A stretch of DNA of 64,000 bases from Patiria miniata. Taxonomy: Eukaryota; Echinodermata; Asteroidea; Valvatida; Asterinidae. The position numbers and the translations under genes are program-made. Of the stretch, positions 27,201 to 35,823 are shown piece after piece (the stretch's first letter is position 1; each line of letters starts with the position of its first letter). A model generated the notes under the pieces. It was not told the origin of the DNA. It saw only the letters and a list, made by a program, of their open reading frames with translations, and did no database searches. The stretch spans positions 12,483,547 through 12,547,546 of the forward strand of contig NW_024037058.1 of the NCBI RefSeq assembly GCF_015706575.1, read 5' to 3'.

Positions 27201-28525
27201 TAGTTCAAACAAGTGCCAAAAGAGGGCGCTATTAAAGTGCCCTTGCATCATAATTTGTTTAAATGGAAACTTCTATGGCCATTTTAGGCAGCAGCTCCAG
27301 TTTTACAGCTGCATCAGTTCCTCGTCCCCTTTCCTTTGTTTATACTACTCTTAACCTAACCTTTTTGAAACAGCTCTTATTGGTTTTGTACACTTTTTCT
27401 AATCGAGGTCGTCCATGATTTGGTTCCTGTTCTCAATTCATCGATGATGTTGCAAGTGTGTGTGTCCTGGATTTACACCATAAACATGTCATGTAGAACT
27501 GTTTTTGAACAAAACCGTCTCTTTGTATCCCTTTTTTCGAACAGATAGAGATTCCACTCTACCTACCATCACACCTGTGGTCCCTGGCCCTTCAGCAGAC
27601 GCTCCTGTTTGTTCTCATCGTAGGGAGATGGCTACTTCCAAAAGGTTCCCTTACACGAGACCAGCTCTCACAACTCCTTCTGGTCTACATCGGTATTGCC
27701 GCCGATATCTTGGAGTTCTCCACCGAGGGCCTGAAAATGGAGGAGGTACGGTGCGACTACGAGATGGTGTTCTGGATCTTGGCTATCTGGACCTGGAGCC
27801 TGCTGCAGTTCACCCTGGGGCTCACGGCTACAAAGGCCCGGAAGCCCCGCATGGCCGGCATCGACGATGACAAGCCCAAGGTGACCCTGATGTGCTGCGA
27901 GACCGAAGTCTGGGGCCTAATGACTACCATCATTATGCAGGACGGGCCTTTCCTGGCCATGAGGCTCTACATCCTAATCAAGCTCAACGCCATCAACCAG
28001 ATGATGATCTTCTTCACCTGCAAGAACATGCTGGTCATGCTGCTCCAGTTCTACCGTCTCTTCGTCATCTACATCGAGAAGCCTGGCTACCATCCGCAGG
28101 TCCTGGTGCAGACTATAATCCGATATCACTCCCGGAGGGATCGGGGGAGCACATCCCCTACACACCGCCCAAGAAAACCTCGATCCAGGCACTTGGAGGT
28201 ACATGACATCCACGACGCACCTCCAGGGCAGAGTCTACCACTGCTCCCGACCATCTCAGAAAAGGCGCCCTCCTCACCGCCTTCATTCGGAGCAGATGCC
28301 GAAGCAGGTTATTTCTCCCTGGACGTCCCCCAGCTACCACCACTCATGAAGAAGACCAAGAACGTAAGGCCAAGACATACAACGGAGCCCCGCAGCGTGC
28401 CTCGCGTCGCAGATGAGCCGACCAATCACCTTTACGACTCTGTTGGAGACGGTAGCAGCACCGAACCTTTAGTCCGAAAATACCCGCCATCTCCAGCTCG
28501 GATAGTGACTTTTGATGACATCTAA
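5979..28525 (+). CDS. TMEM26: TMEM26-like multipass membrane protein, three coding exons
   Basis: Exons 5979-6244, 27005-27179 and 27545-28525 join in frame (phases 2 and 0, all GT-AG) to 473 codons plus stop. The product matches the vertebrate TMEM26 family along its whole membrane domain: SVWRVATVKEDP-WWLL (48-64), WKWF-P-YL-S-VP-IW-LEL (87-110), LIVGRWLLP (171-179), LTRDQLSQLLL (183-193), AADILEF (199-205), QDGPFLAMRL (279-288) and LLQFYRL near 315. Hydrophobic stretches suggest several membrane passes. One N-glycosylation sequon is seen at N137. The family's molecular role is poorly known. Human TMEM26 is about 370 aa; here a highly charged N-terminal lead of about 30 residues and a Pro/Ser/Arg-rich C-terminal tail (about 326-473) add the extra length. 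The start is the first in-frame ATG; M8 and M31 are alternatives. Confidence 0.9.
7665..8484. mobile_element. Inverted-repeat element with about 60-bp termini and inner palindromes
   Basis: The left end 7665-7724 and the reverse complement of 8424-8484 agree over about 60 bp with few mismatches; both begin CCTTTGATGATACA. A second inverted pair lies inside: GCACCACGAACCGACGTATC at about 7771-7790 against GATACGCCGGTTCGTGGTGC at about 8336-8355. A perfect hairpin sits near the middle (GTGGCGTATC 8154-8163, GATACGCCAC 8166-8175). There is no coding capacity and no clear target duplication, so the superfamily is not assigned. Confidence 0.7.
8500..11180. other. Intronic DNA, nothing recognised
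   Basis: Ordinary AT-rich intronic sequence. The short open frames at 8575-8847 and 9549-9973 resemble no family I know. Confidence 0.35.
11187..11460. repeat. Direct repeat of a G-rich unit
   Basis: About 110 bp starting TAGTATATCGTGAATGG and ending in the G-rich phrase GGGCACGGGGGTGGGG occurs at about 11187-11300, and again with moderate divergence at about 11355-11460. It abuts the TACGCA-rich transposon at 11622. Confidence 0.6.
11622..12251. mobile_element. Inverted-repeat DNA transposon iterating TACGCA
   Basis: The ends are nearly perfect inverted repeats of about 37 bp. The left reads CCTGTCACACTTCTGCGTAT then CCTAATTCCTTATGA (to 11659); the right is its complement (12214-12251). 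The interior has no open frame of note but contains 12 exact TACGCA/TGCGTA words in 630 bp, plus many TACGCT variants, where about 0.3 would be expected by chance in random sequence. Flanking trinucleotides (TAA left, TTA right) do not form a clear target duplication. A non-autonomous cut-and-paste element is likely. Confidence 0.75.
12500..12822 (-). mobile_element. tRNA-derived SINE
   Basis: Reading the minus strand from about 12822, the sequence starts with an A-box-like stretch (GTGGTCCAATTGTTA). It continues with a canonical Pol III B box GGTTCGAATCC (12745-12755 complement) and then a body including CAAGGCACTTTACCATTATT and CGTTAAAGAACCC. The conserved B box with an atypical tRNA fold marks a SINE, not a tRNA gene. 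Confidence 0.8.
12830..13970. other. Intronic DNA, nothing recognised
   Basis: No domain or repeat assigned. The open frame at 13268-13591 has no recognisable family features. Confidence 0.35.
13980..14130 (+). repeat. Dispersed repeat family, copy 2
   Basis: Same ordered phrases as 1150-1290: GAAATCGTG, GTTTTCTCGAAAGTGTCATA, AAACTTCGACGG, CTTCTTTGGATTTTAAGTGG and GTGTTATTATTGGAAAC. No termini seen. Confidence 0.5.
14627..14659. repeat. Near-perfect 33-nt palindrome
   Basis: GATCTCTTTTATACTG and CAGTATAATAGAGATC pair with one mismatch around a single central T. The word GGTCGGTTA occurs on both sides (about 14615 and 14663), which suggests a small insertion or a structured site. Confidence 0.6.
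14700..15980. other. Intronic DNA, nothing recognised
   Basis: No coding, RNA or repeat signal that I can support. Confidence 0.35.
15986..16530. mobile_element. Inverted-repeat element with internal copies of its own end
   Basis: The 20-base end TTTTCACGAAGAGCCACATA (15986-16005) recurs as its perfect complement at 16511-16530. Variants of the same 20-mer occur in direct orientation inside, at 16121, 16205 and 16290, spaced about 85 to 135 bp. A run of near-repeated TCAAAAATTACA words follows the left end. There is no open frame and no clear target duplication. Non-autonomous DNA transposon of unknown superfamily. Confidence 0.75.
16590..18149. other. Intronic DNA with one G-rich stretch and an inverted pair
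   Basis: A G run at 16598 leads into a stretch ending ATTACGCCACTAATT (about 16752-16766), which resembles a hAT-type end, but no partner end could be fixed. A 16-base inverted pair GATGTCATTTCAGGAA (17782-17797) and its complement (18001-18016) frames about 200 bp. Nothing coding was recognised. Confidence 0.4.
18154..18566 (+). mobile_element. piggyBac-like MITE, copy 1
   Basis: It begins CCCTAAAATGGCCGGG and ends CCGGCCCCTTTAGGG, and is flanked on both sides by TTAA (18150-18153 and 18567-18570), the piggyBac target duplication. It carries G runs just inside both ends and no open frame. Compared with copy 2 it lacks about 50 bp in the middle. Confidence 0.85.
18736..19195 (-). mobile_element. 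piggyBac-like MITE, copy 2 (inverted)
   Basis: Opposite orientation to copy 1 and closely similar through the shared phrase CATGCATAGAGCAACTCTTC and beyond. Ends CCCTAAAAGGGGCGGG and CCCCTTTAGGG are flanked by TTAA at 18732-18735 and 19196-19199. It retains an internal segment with the palindromic word GGCGCTTAGCGCC that copy 1 lacks. The two copies, about 165 bp apart, can form a very long hairpin. Confidence 0.85.
19440..19795. repeat. Degenerate GTGTTTA/TAAACA repeat
   Basis: Irregular iterations of words such as GTGTTTAGAATTTAAAC and CTAAACGTGTTTA over about 350 bp, ending TTTTTACAGTGTAG. The unit is about 25 bp and poorly kept. No coding sense. Confidence 0.6.
19800..23855. other. Intronic DNA, nothing recognised
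   Basis: About 4 kb with only short open frames and no recognisable domain. A CT-rich run lies at 21222-21246 and a G run at 22271. Confidence 0.35.
23860..24010 (-). repeat. Dispersed repeat family, copy 3
   Basis: The minus strand carries the order CACTGTTTTCTCGAAACGTA, CTTCAACAGGTTAGG, CCTTCTTTAGATTTCGAGTG and ATGTTATTGGAAAC, matching 13980-14130 and 1150-1290. Confidence 0.5.
24040..26640. other. Intronic DNA, nothing recognised
   Basis: AT-rich, no gene, repeat or RNA that I can support. Confidence 0.35.
26645..26946 (+). mobile_element. 5'-truncated tRNA-derived SINE
   Basis: Aligns from TGGTGCGTGTGCCCTTGGGC through GCGCCTTGAGCACCAGTCC and CGTGCGCTTT to a (TTA)n tail with the full-length SINE at 55902-56260, but lacks the tRNA-like head. 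It lies just before TMEM26-like exon 2. The small open frames on both strands here are SINE sequence, not genes. Confidence 0.8.
27005..27179 (+). CDS. TMEM26: TMEM26-like exon 2
   Basis: The acceptor is CTCTAG. The first base completes W89; the exon encodes F90-G147 and ends at a GTGAGT donor. It contains the third hydrophobic stretch (93-109), followed by a loop with a sequon at N137. Confidence 0.9.
27545..28525 (+). CDS. TMEM26: TMEM26-like exon 3 and stop
   Basis: The acceptor is TCGAACAG. It encodes residues 148-473 and the TAA stop: the GRWLLP segment (174-179), the DQLSQLLL and AADILEF helices, the remaining membrane segments to about 325, then a long polar tail rich in Pro, Ser and Arg. 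Confidence 0.9.
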   Translation: MEIPLYLPSHLWSLALQQTLLFVLIVGRWLLPKGSLTRDQLSQLLLVYIGIAADILEFSTEGLKMEEVRCDYEMVFWILAIWTWSLLQFTLGLTATKARKPRMAGIDDDKPKVTLMCCETEVWGLMTTIIMQDGPFLAMRLYILIKLNAINQMMIFFTCKNMLVMLLQFYRLFVIYIEKPGYHPQVLVQTIIRYHSRRDRGSTSPTHRPRKPRSRHLEVHDIHDAPPGQSLPLLPTISEKAPSSPPSFGADAEAGYFSLDVPQLPPLMKKTKNVRPRHTTEPRSVPRVADEPTNHLYDSVGDGSSTEPLVRKYPPSPARIVTFDDI

Positions 28526-29169
28526 TTATATCGGGAACATTTTTCGAAAATGAATCTTGAACACCATGAATATCTATTCATAAGATGGAACTGCGTCGGG
28601 TGAACCACGAATACCAAGTGCATTCTCATTGTGCATTATTTATGTCGAGGGTGTGTGCGTTTTTTTGTTACAAATCAGTTCTTGATGGTTGTAGTGATAT
28701 CTGATTATTATGTCAGTCGTAGTCATGCCTTATGTGCTTGTGTTAAGTGCTTCTTTTTCAAGTCTTGACACAAGATAAAATGTGTACCACTAGCAATAAT
28801 CTTTTAGTTACACCTCGATACCTGATCAGTCATTGCTGATTCCTAGACACCTTGCCGAATTTTCCAGAGATTATCATCGTTGGTTTTTATCATCATTGAA
28901 AATAATTGTAGAAACAATTAGTCCTCCATGTGATTTTAAAGTAGACCTAGTAGTGCATTTTTGTTGTAGCTATTACACCGAGAGACGAAATTGGGAGAGG
29001 GCAGATACAACAATAAAGCCTTTCACATGTGATCTTCGCATACAATAATTTAAGCATTTTAAATGATACCTAGCCAATCCTAAAGATTTAATCACCCATA
29101 AATACAGTTGAAGAGACGTCATGATTATAATGCAAATTGAATGTCCTGCTGCTAAAAATCTTTTTATTT
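28526..29169 (+). other. Probable TMEM26-like 3' UTR
   Basis: Non-coding sequence after the stop. An AATAAA at 29012-29017 is the first plausible polyadenylation signal, giving a 3' UTR of about 500 bases if used. Confidence 0.45.
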
Positions 29170-29693
29170 TGTTTGGGACACAGGCTTGGAACAACTTGGC
29201 ACCCAATGTAAAACTGGCAAATGATCTCGCGTCCTTTAAAACGCTGTGCTGGGCAAATAAATAGATGATAGTTACAGATGTATGGGGATTTGTTTATGGT
29301 TCATGGGAAGTGGTGTGGGTTGTATATATGGTTTGTATTTTAAGAACAGTTGCCTTCTTATGGACTAGGGACAATCGATAGTTCACTCTCTAATATTTAA
29401 CAAGCTAATGTCTTTTTTTTTATTCAGGATTAATGTTCCATTTTAAATCTTTTTAACTATATCGTCTGTTTTAATCAATGGTTTTAATTTTGTGGGGTTT
29501 TAATTCCTGGGGTTATTTTATGGTAATGTTTTCATTATGATTTTCATTGTGTGTGTTGGTTCTTTTTTTCCCGTTATTATATCATGTTATCATGTTTTTA
29601 TGTAATTTAGGGCCCCCAGGGAGAACAGTTCATTGACAACTGATGGGGCTACCCTGATAAAATAAAACGAAATAAATAAATAAATAAATAAAA
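29170..29693 (+). mobile_element. 3' tail of a LINE
   Basis: A short frame at about 29181-29264 reads AWNNLAP, NDLASFK and a stop, the usual C-terminal end of LINE reverse transcriptases (consensus AWNSLP...SLSSFK). A 3' UTR follows with GGGCCCCCAGGGAGAACAG and TGGGGCTACCCTGATAAAAT, ending in an AAAT microsatellite (29669-29690), typical of LINE tails. The 5' part is missing. Confidence 0.7.
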
Positions 29694-29994
29694 TACAATA
29701 ACGCCTCGATGGAAGGTTGACACCCAATCATCCTGTCTAAGTGATACTTCGGCGATAAACACTAGCTTTTGTGGATGGGGCTGGTATTGTAGGATTTAAT
29801 AATGCGTTATTTTATGTAGAGAGCAAGTTGGTTTATTGTGAACTTTGTGGGATTGTGCTAAAACTAAATAACTTCCGCTCTCGGACAGTAAGGTTTACCT
29901 CATGTAAAGATCTTGGGGGAAAATCGTTCCTCTTTTTGTGAATCTGTACTTTGGTAATTGTGTAGCATTTTATGATATTGTAGCAACCAGTGTT

Positions 29995-30480
29995 GTTGTA
30001 CTTGCCCTCGGTTCTCGTAGTCAAGTACAACTCAAGTACATGGGCGTCGCGAGGGGGGGGGGGGGGCAAGGGGGGGCACAATTGCCCCCCCCCCCCCCCA
30101 GAAAAAAAAAAAAAAAAAGAGGCGCGAAGACAAAGTGGTGTAAATTTAATGAGTATGTGAGTTGGGGGGGGGCAAAATGTCCCTGCCCCCTCTAAAACTG
30201 ATAAATCGAGAATGTGTTGAGAAATACAAGCATTTTTTGGCCAAAAATTTTTTTGCCCCCCCCCCTAGAAAAAATCCTGGCGACGCCCATGCTCAAGTAC
30301 TTTCTTTGTATTTAGAGTACTCGTACTCGCACTCGCACTTGAGTATAAAAATACTCGGACTCGAATTCACGGTACTCGTACTAGAGAAGCGAAAGTCCTT
30401 GGACACGACTACTTGATATCGTACTCGTTCATCAAAGTACTCGTACTGGATTATAGGGTCTCGGGAAATACGATTAATTT
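29995..30480 (+). repeat. GTACTCG-rich repeat, left block
   Basis: Degenerate iterations of GTACTCG(T/G)ACT and related words. Interrupted at 30039-30291 by a hAT-like element inserted in the word CTCAAGTA. Confidence 0.65.
30039..30291. mobile_element. hAT-like non-autonomous transposon nested in the GTACTCG repeat
   Basis: Ends CATGGGCGTCGC and GCGACGCCCATG are perfect 12-bp inverted repeats, flanked by the exact 8-bp duplication CTCAAGTA (30031-30038 and 30292-30299). The 253-bp interior is G-run, C-run and A-run sequence with no gene. The duplication is made from the host repeat's own word, so this insertion is younger than the repeat. Confidence 0.85.
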
Positions 30481-30989
30481 AGTTTTGAACGAAATAAAAT
30501 AATTTACCTAAAGACTCACGTGTTCACGTGCGTTTTAGAATTGTATCAATACTTACTGAATGATTCCGGGATGTGCACATGTAGAGGATGGATCTTCGTT
30601 GTGTTTGACTTTATGCTCAGACTACATACTCCACATGTACAATGCGTGACCGGCGTCTGCGTGAGATCGGAACCAGACGATCGCCCGCGAATGGCCAATT
30701 TCATAGGGTGACTCATTCTGGACGTACCTCCTATACATGTAGCAAATTTTTGTTCGTAAATGGTCGATCCGCAAACTTGGGCCAGTTAGGTACACGTCAC
30801 TGTGCGGCAGCGGTGCATTCGGTGTGCGCGTGATTTCGGTGTCTGAGTCGTGTGTGCCGCCGTTCCCTGCATATGTCTTGTGAAAAGTGGCCTGTTTCTA
30901 ACTTTTAAGGTCAGCTGAATACGATAATGTCAGTTTCATGTATGATTCGGTATGGGTTCAGGGATCACAGAGAATGCCCTTTGCAAGTT

Positions 30990-31235
30990 TTGCAGTTCTC
31001 GTACTCAGGGATCACGTACTCGTACTCATTGTACTCGGACTTCCAAGTACTCGTACTTGTATTCAGAGGTCCAAGTACTCGGACTCTGCTTCACAAAACT
31101 TGTACTTCTATGTCCAAGCACTTTATAGAATCGGGTACTTTTACTCATCCCCAAAGGTCAAAGTACCCAGATTTGAGTGGAAATCGATACCTTGGTATTC
31201 GACAGTACTTGATAATCGGATAAAAGTACTCGACT
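30990..31235 (+). repeat. GTACTCG-rich repeat, right block
   Basis: A second block of the same degenerate words (CGTACTCGTACTC, AAGTACTCGGACT), separated from the left block by about 500 bp of unrecognised sequence. The two blocks may be the ends of one element. Confidence 0.6.
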
Positions 31236-31369
31236 TCAACAAAAAAAAAAGAATTTCATTATTATCTCTTAAAATTACTAAGAGCATTGTTTACATAATA
31301 AAGTCTCGTTTTATCATTTATGCCAACGTTAGTGTGAAAACATTGTGTAGTAAAGCTTAGACATTTTGA

Positions 31370-33180
31370 AATTTCAGGTTGACAATCGGTCACCTTTTAC
31401 AAAAAAAAGGAAAGATGAATTGTCTGGCGTTAAAACCCAAGTGTAACGTTATTGAATAATTTCCCATCCGTTCAGCATTTCTGGTGATGCAGAAAACATT
31501 GACAAATGAATTGAACGGCAGATGGCCTTCAGTTAATTAAAAAAAAGAAATATATCTTGCTTTACCCAATCTGTTGTATGTAATTGTATTGAGCTATCCG
31601 AATGCTGAGTGATAAACGATGTTGACATGAAAACCATGCATACACCCACTGCATACACCAATGTTACTTGGATTGCGAATAGTCAACAAAACACTGTTGT
31701 GATCTAGCTCCCTCTATCGTTACCATTCGGATATTACCATTGGTGTTGGCAATGGTTCAGATATTTTCGGATGTAAACTCGTTGTAATTAACACTTGAAC
31801 AGTACAGGCCCATGCCTGTCACAATGTCGATCCTGAATTTTTTGAATTCAATTAAATTGAAGCTGGGTTAGCTTGCATCTTGGGAAAAAAACGGTCATGA
31901 CCAGTATCATAATTATTTAAGAAAGTGTCCCATTATAGCTCTCTGACAAAGGCAGTGTTTCCCTGACGTGGCTGCATCACACACGTCAAGTGACATGACG
32001 TCGCCTATGATTTGCGGATCAGGCAACAAGACCGTAAGTTGATCAGCCCACTTAAGACATCATTTAAATATATTAAAAATATAGGCACGAACACCTCAAC
32101 TCAACTTATATTGCAATAAATGGATTTAATGGGGGAGGTTATTTGGGGTGTTATTTTGTTGTTGATCTATATTTTTCTTCCCGTTGTAAAGACTTTCCGA
32201 AAAGGTTGGGAAAGTGGATTAGTGTTTTTCCAAATGTTGATCAACGTACCAACTGCCGACACTCTGGGGCATATTCTTCCCAATAATTGGTCAATTTTCA
32301 CCTGAATTCACCAACGAGGCAACGTCATACCAATGTTGGCCCAACTACAATGCCAAGCATTACTTTACCCAACTTTGTTTTTACAGTGTGTGGGTTTCAT
32401 GAGCGTCGCCAGGATTTTTTCCTGTAGTGGGGAAAAGCACATTTGTTTTTCCCGAAATCCCCGTACTTTTCAAGCATATGCTCGATTTATCATTTTTCGA
32501 GGCTGGGCAGTGACATTTGACCCCAGCCCTTATTAAATTAACAGTAATATGACTTCGCGCCTCTTTTTCTATTCTTTTATTTTCCCTTTTTTTTGGGGGG
32601 GGGGGTTGCTGGAGGGGCGCAAGCGCCTCCCCTTGCGACGCCCATATTGAGTATGCACGCGCATCTATGCAACTCACGCACCACTGCCGTTCAGAGCAGC
32701 GATTTCTTGCTCTTGACGATTTCGATTAGGGAGGTGTTTTTCGTCGTTGTTTGTGATGCTCTCTGGTCACAGCAAGTTTAACGCCCACCTACATTTAGTT
32801 GTGATATGTGCTAACCTTTATCAAACAATCTCGTTAATGCAGTTTTGATGCGTCATTGTGCAAACAATCGATCTACCAATAGTACCGAAATACACGTGGG
32901 TGTTTACTAAACATGCTAATCTGGAGGTCAAAAGACTTTTGAAGATCGAAGGTCTCGCTTTAAGCGTTTACAACATTTGTTAGGCCCCCCCCCCCCGCTC
33001 CCCGCCCCATGTGGTGTCGAGTGGTTTGTCCGTCTATCACTAGGTACATCGATGTTAAAGGTTACCTTTGGCGGGGAAAATGTACCTTCACCTTCCTTTC
33101 GTAAAACTCGATCAAACAAACATCAACATGAACTTGCTTAAATTAGTATTTCGGTTGATTAACGTTTACCATAGTCCAAT
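31370..33180 (+). repeat. Old duplicated block, copy 1
   Basis: Diverged copy of 33390-35200. Shared order includes GAATAA-TTCCC, TTAATTAA...GTCTTGCTTT-C, GAGCTA..., then near the end GGAGGTCAAAAGACTTTTGAAG, CGAAGGTCT, ACTCGATCAAACAAACATCA and AAATTAGTATTTCGGTTGAT. The last part (32646-33130) also recurs at 44500-44950. Non-coding. Confidence 0.5.
32398..32646. mobile_element. Degraded hAT-like transposon
   Basis: Ends CATGAGCGTCGCCAGG and CCTTGCGACGCCCATA form imperfect inverted repeats of the same family as 30039-30291, with a G run near the right end. The homologous site near 44480-44502 (TTTTTACAGAGTGTGGGTAT) lacks it, so an empty site exists within this window. The target duplication is blurred. 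Confidence 0.65.
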
Positions 33181-34030
33181 GTGTACGTGTCTACTGGGTT
33201 TCAATTGACACGATTTTTTTTTTCACTGGGCAGTTTTCAGGATAAGGCTGAATATGATGTTTTGGAGCAGCCAAATCCGAAATAGTATGTCACTGACTGT
33301 CTGACCCCCGATCGGTTGCTGGGTATGAATAATGTGCAACTTTCAAGTCCATCTTGTCTTTGCAAGCCTAGTCTTGGTTTCCTTTGAGGGGGTGACCAAT
33401 AGGGGACGAAATTTCGAGAAAGTTTTTACATTGGTTGAATAATAACTTCCCTTGAGCAATCGATTAGCCATTAAGTATTTCCGGTGAAAACTTTGGCCTT
33501 CACTTAATAAACGGTGCATATGTGTCTTGCTTTTCGCAACTTAGTCAATTCCATGTATTTTGTTAATTCAGTGAGCTAACAAATTATGAGTGATGAAAAC
33601 GGTTGACAAGAAAGCATACACTCACATCATACAACACCGACGATACCTGGGTTACAAATAACTTCCCAAAACAGGTGCAGTTTTGTTTGCGGAACCACGC
33701 AGGCTTCTGATGGGTTGTTATAACCTGACTGGTGGGCACAAAATGTTCACCAAAAGAGAAACTAATCGGGAGGAATCCTTTCCTTTCCTCCATTTTTATA
33801 TGTATGTGTACGGAATGCTCCCTCCTACAAGTATTTTGAATAATTATGCCCTCATTTGCATGCAAATATGCAGGGTGTGTTGGTCCGCTGATGACTTATA
33901 CTGCCTCCAAAATAAGAAGAGAAGAATATTTTGGAGGTAGTTGTTATAAAATGACCACAGCCCATCACTGGTTGACCTTTGACCGAAATCGATCTGCAAA
34001 CAATCATACTAGTGTTCACAACAGGGTTGT

Positions 34031-34265
34031 ACGGGAGCCCGTTTGCACCAGGTTTTTAAAGCAAAAAAAAATATTTTTATTGCGAAATAACGCAATAGTA
34101 GTGCGAAATAACGCAATATTGCGAAATAACCCAATAGTATTGCGAAATACGCAATACTTTTGCGTTATCTCGCAAAACTATTGCGTTATTTCGCAATACT
34201 ATTGCGTTATTTCGCAATAAAAATATTTTTTTAACTTAAAAACCCTGGCAGGAACGGGCTTCCCT
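34031..34265. mobile_element. 235-bp hairpin transposon built from TTGCG/CGCAA units
   Basis: Flanked by an exact 8-bp duplication AGGGTTGT (34023-34030 and 34266-34273). The ends pair as GGGAGCCCGTTT...CAGGTTTTTAA against TTAAAAACCCTGG...AACGGGCTTCCC. Inside, both arms are copies of TTGCGAAATAACGCAATA or its complement, so almost the whole element folds into one stem. No coding capacity. The duplication length fits hAT or a similar 8-bp-target superfamily; the ends do not match the other hAT-like copies here. Confidence 0.8.
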
Positions 34266-34562
34266 AGGGTTGTCACTCAACAATGTGTGGCTGAAATCAA
34301 TTGGGGGAAAATGGGAACAGTTTTTAATTTTTTTTTCATATTTCTATTTAATGACCACCTCTGCCGATTGTCCCGATTTTTTTAAATGTCACTTGGAATA
34401 GGGTCGAGGATGTATGTTTGAACGAAATAATTTAAGTTAAATAATAAAAACAGGTAGAATAACAATGAATGGATTATTGGTGGAATATAAGGGTCTCACT
34501 CCTTCGCTGTATAGTGACAGTGAAGGTTTTGGCACAAGCTTTGTTGTGGGTACGTGGGGAAG

Positions 34563-34790
34563 TCAGACGAAAAGGATTACAGAAATAGAACGGAGGTTTG
34601 GTCCGGGGGAACATGAGGCAAAACGCAGGAGGTATCCAATGTAGTGACTGCTGCTAATGCAAGGGGTGGAATCCTGTCTCCGGTAAGTCTTGTAGATAAG
34701 GCGAGCTGCCCAGTTCTGTAGGCTCTGGAGTCTTTTTTTAAGGGTGATGCTCCGGTGCACAGTAGGTTATTTTTTTTAACGCCCGCTTCC
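34563..34790 (-). mobile_element. LINE reverse-transcriptase remnant
   Basis: The minus strand encodes LKKRLQSLQNWAARLIY, then RRQDSTP, matching the thumb region of LINE reverse transcriptases (LxxLQxLQNxAARLI...DxxTP). Short, isolated and decayed. Confidence 0.65.
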
Positions 34791-35439
34791 TACCTTTTGA
34801 TTGTGCCTATATGTGCAACTTAATCGAACCATCTTTTTAATACGGCGACTCAAGCTTAAAGTGAATGCGATACGTTTTCCACAATCCCGATGATCGTCGG
34901 AATGCGGCCGTTAGTACACGCCGGCTGATCAGTCAAAATCTGGAGGTCAATAGAAGTTATAAGTTCGAAGGTCTTTCCATATACGCATTTGGTACATCCC
35001 GATGATCGTCGGAATGCGGCCGTTAGTACACGCCGGCTGATCAGTAGAAGTTATAAGTTCGAAGGTCTTTCCATGTACGCATTTGGTACATGCGAAAGCC
35101 CCCCCCCCCCCCATTAACGTACGTTCCACAGACTCGATCAAGCAAACAACATCATCACCTGACTTAAATTAGTATTTCGGTTGATTACATTAGTGTACGA
35201 TCTATAGCACTTTGTCCCGTGTAATACTGGACACATGTTTTTTAAGGAAAAAGGTTTGGGCCAACCCAAAGTTATTCGACTAATATACTACGTTATATAT
35301 GTTTTCAATCAATTTTGATAAGCCTAGCCGTGTTCCTTCTTAGTTGGTAATTATCAACGTTTGAGAGGTTACAAAAGGTTTTATGGTCTTTTCCATTGAA
35401 ATGCTCGAGTTTGTAACCGGCGCTTACCCTCCAATATTT

Positions 35440-35785
35440 TTCGTAGGAGTGCCCTTTTTTTATTATTAAGAAGTGCCCTTTTTTCTGAACGCGTGCCTTT
35501 TTTTAACAAGAATTGGTGCCCTTTTTGTACCAGCGGTCGTTCGGGTGCCTTTTTTTAATTCGACGCACGTATCGCCCTGAATAGCCCCATATATTGGCCG
35601 GTTGCGTGAATAATAGTTGGTTTTGAACAGTGCCTCAACCGACAGATGGTACCAGCCCCCCCCCCCCTCCCCGCTTTTGAATTTTACGGAGACCAAGTAT
35701 CCTGGGAAAAAACGTGCTTACATTTGACCAAGGATGTGCAATGTTAACCCCCCCCCCCCAGTCGAATGACCGTGCTACGTCACTG
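35440..35785 (-). mobile_element. G-rich hAT-like element, truncated copy
   Basis: Reverse complement of the family at 48611-49054. It ends with GCTACGTCACTG (35774-35785) and has two C runs. It also carries a ladder of GTGCCCTTTTTT words whose complement (AAAAAAGGGCAC) is seen near 48890-48920. The left end is missing. The short frames here are low complexity. Confidence 0.6.
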
Positions 35786-35823
35786 ACAACTCTCTGGTTA
35801 TTTTTTACCACTTTAGAAAAAAA

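Larger units (their letters stand above)
33390..35200 (+). repeat. Old duplicated block, copy 2
   Basis: Partner of 31370-33180. Within it, a unit of about 106 bp beginning ATCCCGATGATCGTCGGAAT (34893 and again about 34999) is tandemly doubled. From about 34280 on it also matches the segment preceding copy B (44360-44950), so the oxygenase duplication carried part of this block. Confidence 0.5.

Noticed and set aside
27505-28343. Alternative open frames over TMEM26-like exon 3
   Set aside because: They are out of frame with the conserved family motifs and arise from the GC-rich coding exon.
34060-34240. A CRISPR-like array
   Set aside because: The repeats are palindromic units inside one inverted-repeat element in animal DNA, with no spacers.
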